Shown here: positions 58,354-64,000 of the stretch, piece by piece
Layout: each line of letters starts with the position of its first letter
Numbering within the stretch: position 1 is the stretch's first letter
NCBI GenBank assembly: GCA_964017235.1
Contig: OZ024938.1
Span: 59,635,816 to 59,699,815, forward strand
Direction: 5' to 3'
From: Sabellastarte sp. h YS-2021
Taxonomy: Eukaryota > Annelida > Polychaeta > Sabellida > Sabellidae
DNA length: 64,000 nucleotides
The notes under the pieces: generated by a model
What the model was told of the DNA's origin: nothing
The model's database searches: none
Seen by the model: only the letters and a program-made list of their open reading frames with translations
Made by a program: the position numbers and the translations under genes

Positions 58354-58659
58354 CTTGTCTCTCAATTAAAGAGTTGCCACTCAAAACAGGGTGTATAAAT
58401 TTGACATTATATTTAATTGTTGAAATCTACTCCTGTTCTTGTAAATTTAGTGTTTTTACCTCTAGCACATAATAATGTCTACATCTGCAATAGTTAACTA
58501 TTGATTATTTAAAGTAGTGCATTTAAAGTAACGTCATGTCAGAGCTATAATAAAACTATTGCATAGACGTGCCTGCAGAGAAAAAAGAATAAATATTAAA
58601 ATTTTATGTGCCCTCTCGAAGGAGTGAATGATTTGAGATATGCAACCATGATACACTTT

Positions 58660-58915
58660 CATTTTCTTCTCAGTTGAAAGTTAAAAGATCACTAACATTA
58701 AACAGATTGCTCAATCTGTTAGATTTTTTCAGCACTCTGAAAACGTTTGCAAAAAGCCTATCTGCCATAGCCTCCCTTCCACCCCTTCATCTTCTTGGTA
58801 CAATCTGGCTATGGCATTGGTGGTACGATTTTACACCTTGTTTGTTGTTCAGTTGCGCCTTAGAGTCTGTCAGTTAATAGAGATTTAGCGCTATAAAAGT
58901 GCACATTAGATTAGA
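58660..58915 (+). mobile_element. Degraded LINE 3' tail
   Basis: The 3' end reads GCGCCTTAGAGTCTGTC ... TTTAGCGCTATAAAAGTGCAC followed by ATTAGATTAGA, the same 3' UTR motif as the copies at 51425 and 60163. The coding part is decayed. Confidence 0.65.
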
Positions 58916-59345
58916 TGTGTTTGTGGTTTGAATGACTCATATGTTGATTTACAAACTCAAAGTGTACATTAGGAAATTATGTGCAATTTTACGCTTGCTG
59001 AATAATCTATTAGAGTTTTATTATCAACCGATCGTTTGTGAAATCCTCTGTTATACCCTTCCAGTTTAGAAATATTATTACAGTTTGCAACATACATTAA
59101 TTAGAAAGCACTTACAGAGTACACACTTCTACCAGGGCATGTTTCCTAAAATTCGGGATTTTTTTCCATCCAGAATATGATCTGGGTCTAAAATCTTATC
59201 CCTTCTTCCTTAAGTCAGTTCTGGCCCACATAAAACATTTCACAAAGCTCTGCTCCTTCATTTTGGAGTAACGTCAACCAGAATGCCAAGTCATTGAAAA
59301 AACTTGAATTCTGACCTTTGAAAAGTCAGGATTTTTAAATCCTGA

Positions 59346-59578
59346 GTTTATTTATTTATTTGGGGTTTTACGTCACTTTCAACACTGTACAGGTCATATC
59401 AGGATGGGTAGCTGGAAGGGCAGAGGAAACAAGTACATACAGTTGGTCAAGGTTACTGTAAACTGCCAACCAATGGCAAGCAACTGCCAGCTTTCCCACT
59501 TGAGGCCGTGCCGGGAACCGAACCCCAGCCTCAGAGGTGGGAGGAGAGAGTGTTACCACTCTGCCACCATGGCCCCCT
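59346..59578 (-). mobile_element. tRNA-derived SINE, family 1
   Basis: This copy is very similar to the one at 3241. The head is GGGGCCATGGTGGCAGAGTGG, the B box GGGTTCGGTTCC, and the tail GTGACGTAAAACCCC followed by AAATAAATAAATAAA. Confidence 0.82.
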
Positions 59579-60162
59579 CTGAATATGTTTAGGATCTTTC
59601 CCAAAATTGAATCTCTTCCTCCTTCTGTCAGGCCACACCAACATAGATATTTCATGATAATTCTTTCATTACTTGGAGTAATCCCATAGACAGACAAACA
59701 ATCAAACGGATAGATAAATGCCCACAAAACATTACCTCCTGGTACAAGTACTACATGCCAGGAAGTTATTATAACCCATAGCACCATTGCATAACAACAG
59801 AAATTATACTTAAATGTCTTGACCTCTTATCTTTGGACACCAACTCTGCTGCCTGCAAAAGGTACCACAGTGGTGGTGACATATTTTATCAGCCCGCATA
59901 TCTAATTATATATGTACCATTTCATTCATAGGTGTCATTATAACAACTTGATATTTTTTTGATAATGTCATAGAGACATGTTTTGCCTTAAAAGATGAGA
60001 AAACAAAATATGTGGCACGATAATAATGCTCAATTGTATGGATAGCTTCAAATCACAGGTAGTTGTTGTAACATTGTAATATAATCTCTTATTTACTACA
60101 GTGGCATGCAATTCACAAAACAAAAACAAAAATTTCTAATAAATACATTGAAAGTAATTGCC

Positions 60163-60428
60163 CAACTCCTTATGTGATGCCCCCAAGGTTTGGAATAATT
60201 TGCTGATGCAGTACATTCTGCCCAACTCTAGCCTGTTTCAGAAAAAGCTTAAGATTGTATCTTTTTAAAAAGGCATTCCCAACTTAGCATACACTCTATC
60301 CAGAGTCTCTGTGGTACTGGACTTGACAACGGCTATGGGTAGATGATTTTAATTGGATTTTGGTCCTACGCCTTAGAGCCTGCCTGGCAGAGATTAAGCG
60401 CCATAAAAGTACAGAATATAATAGTATG
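60163..60428 (+). mobile_element. Degraded LINE 3' tail
   Basis: A decayed VWNNLLMQYILPNS-like ending, then ACGCCTTAGAGCCTGCC and AAGCGCCATAAAAGTACAG with an AATATAATAG tail. It is close in sequence to the insertion at 51425-51700. Confidence 0.75.
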
Positions 60429-61446
60429 CTGTGTTTATAGGTGATTATACAACTCCCCACTCCCCATATACTGCTACAGTACTAGAGTTTCCTCAAGTCC
60501 TTTTGTCTTAGGTATAAGGAATGAATGACTTTTTTTAAGAATATGGTGCTGACAAAAGTATTTCATCACTCAGTAATTTTCCCAGCCGTCCTGATGGGTT
60601 CATAATGATTCCATGTATGTCCGATTTGGTGGAATAAGAAATACAAAGACTTGGAGCAAGTCTACTACAATACCGTTAGTAACTTTAAATACTATTGCAT
60701 GTAGCTGACAAATTTTTCCTGCTAGAAATACTGTCTGCAGTCTGGCTAGAGTGTTAATGAAAGCTAAATCTGTTCCATTTAGATGCTGAAAATTAGTCAC
60801 TTTTCTTTATTGTGCATTCATATGCAGTACAATGACACATAACGTATTATAAGGATGATGAAATTTTAAAATAGATTTGACAAGCGTTATTTTACATTTA
60901 TGAGCTACAACTTTACATGAATAATAAGTAAAGTAAGTCAATATCGTATCTATATTAAAGTTCACTCACAAATATTACATACTTTCATTTTAACCCTAGT
61001 CAAATGTACCAACACAAGGAGGAACTCAGATATAAATTTCATGATACGTTAACACTGAATAAGATAAAACTTCTACTGTCAAAAGAATCCAATATACAAA
61101 TTATGTGTATGAGTCCAGTAAATATATCAATGAAGCTTGCAATTACATTACCTTTGAGAGGGTTAATGGATAGCTTTACATTAGTAATTACCACGAACAT
61201 GATCTAAGACTCACAAATAACAATAACAGTTAATACCGGTTGCATATATATACCCTGTCTGATGAGCTAAAATCACAGCCAAATATATGGTTACTTAATG
61301 AATACCAAATAGCTGTGTAAAGATATGGTACAAGTTTGAGCCTTAAGCAAAGCTACCTAACCATAGCATGAAAGACAATCATAATTTTATCTTGCCAAAG
61401 GCTGTTTACTTCTTTTTCTCCTCTCAAATTGAGAGTAGTTGTATAT
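60429..61446. other. No recognisable gene or element
   Basis: AT-rich sequence with short, motif-free ORFs. Confidence 0.5.
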
Positions 61447-61905
61447 TAAGTGTTTAGGGTTCACATATGAGCCATGTAATTCCCTGGTATCATCGCCCGT
61501 GGAATTGATTTTGGTTCATGTTATCAGATTATGTATCGGAATACATGAGTTACTTTGGGTGTTGAAGACACAGTTATGGTTAACTGTGCCAATTGTTATC
61601 TGTTCTCCAGTATGCTCTGGTCATATGGGGCAGTAGTGAATTTACTGTTCTAGTTGCTTTATGTATACTAATGAGGGTTGTTGGTGTGTTATTATTTATG
61701 TGTAATTGTTTGTAATTACCTTGGTGAGTAGGATGTGTATTGGTACTGTCTGTTTGCCTAGAACTAGAAAAGTTATTTACAGATTCTAAGGAAATGTTTA
61801 ATTTTTAAATTTCCCCAATAAAGTGATTTCACTTTTGCTTGTTTGGCTAAATTCACTTGACCTCCGGCATGACTGCAGAATCCCCCTGACGAAAGTTGAT
61901 GTGTG
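61447..61905. repeat. Dispersed repeat R3, copy 2
   Basis: It runs in the same orientation and order as 43438-44265 but lacks the stretch around the AGTTATGGACAG block. It ends with AAATTCACTTGACCTCCGG. Confidence 0.7.
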
Positions 61906-61978
61906 CTAATTATCTGGTCAAATGTTATTTCTTATTATTTATGAATATGTATAAAGCCTCATAAAGACTTAGAACAAG

Positions 61979-62370
61979 TGTTGTATGGTCGACAGGTAGA
62001 CAAAATGGCATATTTACTATGTGGTAGAGAGGTCGACATGTGCACAAGCAAATATGAGGAACATAATGCAGAGGTTGACAAAACCCAGGAAAGAAGTCCT
62101 AGCATGTCAGTGATACTTTGTGGTCGACAGGTAAACAAAATATATAAAAGAAATACTTACTTTGTGGTGAACAGATGGGCAATAAATTCTAAGTAACAGA
62201 AATCTAAGGTCGAGAGATCGACAAAAGCAATGAAAGACATAATAGAATATTGATGAAAGATGAAAGAAATACCAAAAATAGATGAATGAAATACCAGGAC
62301 AGAAAAATGTAGAAAATAACTACAAGGAAATCAAACATTTTCAGTGTGTTGTCGACAGGTCAACAAGGGT
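61979..62370. repeat. Diverged tandem repeat around GTCGACAGGT
   Basis: GGTCGACAGGTAGACAAAAT or close variants occur about seven times (near 61988, 62032, 62071, 62121, 62164, 62209 and 62349), at first with a period of about 40-45 bp. Confidence 0.65.
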
Positions 62371-62385
62371 ATGTAAGGGACAAAA

Positions 62386-64000
62386 ATCTAATCTAATCTA
62401 CTGCTTTGCAGGTGCAATATCTTCCCCAAAAGGGGAACTCAGTGTGCTAACTTAACAAAAATCATTTATCATAAGGGGAGTCAAGGTGCGTTCAAGGTCA
62501 GTATTCCGGAGATGTGGGTGTAACCAACAGGGAAGGAGACTAAGTTGGGAAACTGGAATTAAAGAGGTGGATTTTAAGGTGTTTTCTGAAAGATGCGACA
62601 GAGGGGCTATTTCTTATTTCGAAGGGAAAGGAGTTCCAAAGAACTGGGGTATAGTGACTGAAAGAATTGGAAAAGTATTCAATTGATTTATGAACTTTAT
62701 GGTCAAAAGTGGGGATATGAAGGAACTTGAGTTTGGGGATGCTTTGCCTTGTATTTTTGGAAGAGGTGTACGGATGAATTAATTCTCTTAGGTAAACCGG
62801 TTGACCCTGGTTGAGAATTTTGTATGTAATGAGGCCTATTTTAAATTGTACCCCATATTTGGCTGGGAGCCAATGAAGTTTTTTCATTTGAGGGGTAATG
62901 TGAGAGTATTTAAAGGAACGGGTGACAACCCTGCAGAGTAAGTTTTGGATTAACTACAATCTCCTTAACTCAAGATAAGTGAGTGATAAGAACAGGGAAT
63001 TGCAATGGTCCAATCTGCTGCTCATCAAAGCATTTCCTAAAAGAAGTGATGTGTTAAGGTCTAGAAGGGGATGAATTATATAGAGGTCTCTGGCATGAAC
63101 TCTAGTGGACTTTATGACCTTTGACACGCGGTCTGAGAATGAGAAATTGGAATCTAACACCATTCTGAGGTTCCTGACACTTTGTGCTGGTATGACCTGA
63201 TTACCAAGAATATTGATCGGAAACTGAGGAAGGAGTTGTTTATGGTTATTTTGGAGCCTATCAGAATAAACTCAGTTTTGTCAGGGTTGAGTTTTAATTT
63301 GTTTGTGAACAAGAAATTTTGAATGTCTTTTAGGCAGTTCTTTAGTTTTTGTATAAAGTGAAAGAAATTTGTTGGTAATAGTGTTATATAACAGGGTGTC
63401 TTTGGTGTAGAAATGGTAGTTAATACTACTGTGAGAGTGAATGATTAAGCTAAATGGATTAGTGTAGAGAAGAAAAGAATTGGACCAACGACGGAGCCCT
63501 GGGAGATCCCATACTGGAGTGCAGCAGGATGTGAGAATGTGCTACCTACCTTGACCGAGTGTGTCCTTCCTGACAGGTATGGATTGATCTAGCCAAGTGC
63601 TAGTTCACTGATTCCATAGTAAACATTAAGTCTGTCCAGGAGAATGTTGTGGTCAATGGTCTCGAACGTGGCGGATAGATTCAAAAGGTAAGGGTTGTGA
63701 CAGACCCTTTGGCCATATTGAGATGAATATCATTGTGAATATTAAGGAGAGCACTTTCGGTAGAATGGTGTTTTCTATAAGCCAATTGAAGGCAGTCATA
63801 AGGCCAGCTTCATCAAGGTGAGTTTGTAGCTGGACTGCTACTACCCTCTCAAGTATCTTTGAAATGAAGTTCAGATTGGAGACAGGCCTATAGTTTTTGA
63901 AGATTTCTTTGTCTAAGGATGATTTTTGAGGATAGGGGTAACATGGGCCTGCTTGAAGAAATTAAGACACTTACCTTGTTCAAGCGTTAATTATTGAAGT
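62386..64000 (-). mobile_element. CR1/L2-like LINE fragment running off the window
   Basis: Minus strand. From the window edge: an RT block (NYRPVSNLNFISKILERVV), then decayed sequence with stops, VLDSNFSFSDRVSKVIKSTRVHARDL (63163-62954), LHWLPAKYGVQFKIGLITYKIL and FRKHLKIHLFNS (62887-62540), and an AATCTA-repeat tail at 62386-62400. Several stops and shifts make it inactive. Confidence 0.88.

Overview
This is AT-rich metazoan nuclear DNA. It carries a spliced gene with GT/AG introns, tRNA-derived SINEs, CR1/L2-like LINE tails, a BEL/Pao LTR element, a tyrosine-recombinase (YR, DIRS-order) retrotransposon, a Kolobok DNA transposon and many short inverted-repeat elements. That repertoire, and a chlorophyllase-like hydrolase in an animal setting, suggest a marine invertebrate (a lophotrochozoan or a basal deuterostome). 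The species cannot be named from sequence alone.

Layout. 1-9.8 kb: gene-poor DNA with SINEs, a short hAT-type MITE, a foldback MITE and a decayed retroelement gag-like ORF. 9.86-18.7 kb, minus strand: one complete host gene that I assembled from nine phase-consistent exons. It encodes a 301-residue secreted alpha/beta hydrolase of chlorophyllase type (Ser144, Asp178, His225 proposed as the triad). Its introns hold SINEs, a LINE tail and minisatellites. 19.2-27.46 kb: two adjacent copies of a TIR element whose ends carry arrays of a 24-bp palindrome. The second copy is split by a roughly 6-kb YR retrotransposon (Gag, RT-RNase H, tyrosine recombinase, minus strand). Its gag-pol junction has a textbook -1 frameshift site: A_AAA_AAC, 9-nt spacer, 9-bp hairpin.

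28.47-29.95 kb: a second, related TIR family with 22-bp palindromes. Relatives lie at 35.77-36.04 kb (half copy) and 46.67-47.39 kb (complete). 30-45 kb is mostly sequence without recognisable genes, apart from a SINE, a foldback, dispersed repeats and a LINE tail at 40.9-41.7 kb.

45.26-58.35 kb is a three-level nest. A BEL/Pao element (minus strand, LTRs, PBS, PPT, gag to integrase in decayed frames) has a 5.0-kb Kolobok transposon inserted at a TTAA inside its 3' LTR. The Kolobok carries a broken THAP/DDE transposase (minus) and an intact two-exon gene for a P2X7 C-terminal (ballast)-like cysteine domain (plus). Between those two convergent genes sits the 718-bp palindrome element. Two LINE tails have also landed in the BEL coding region. 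58.4-64 kb: LINE tails, a SINE, dispersed repeats and a diverged tandem repeat around GTCGACAGGT.

Apart from the hydrolase gene, nearly everything recognisable is mobile DNA. The points most worth checking are the frameshift cassette, the transposon-borne P2X7-like gene, the two palindrome-array element families and the animal chlorophyllase-like gene.
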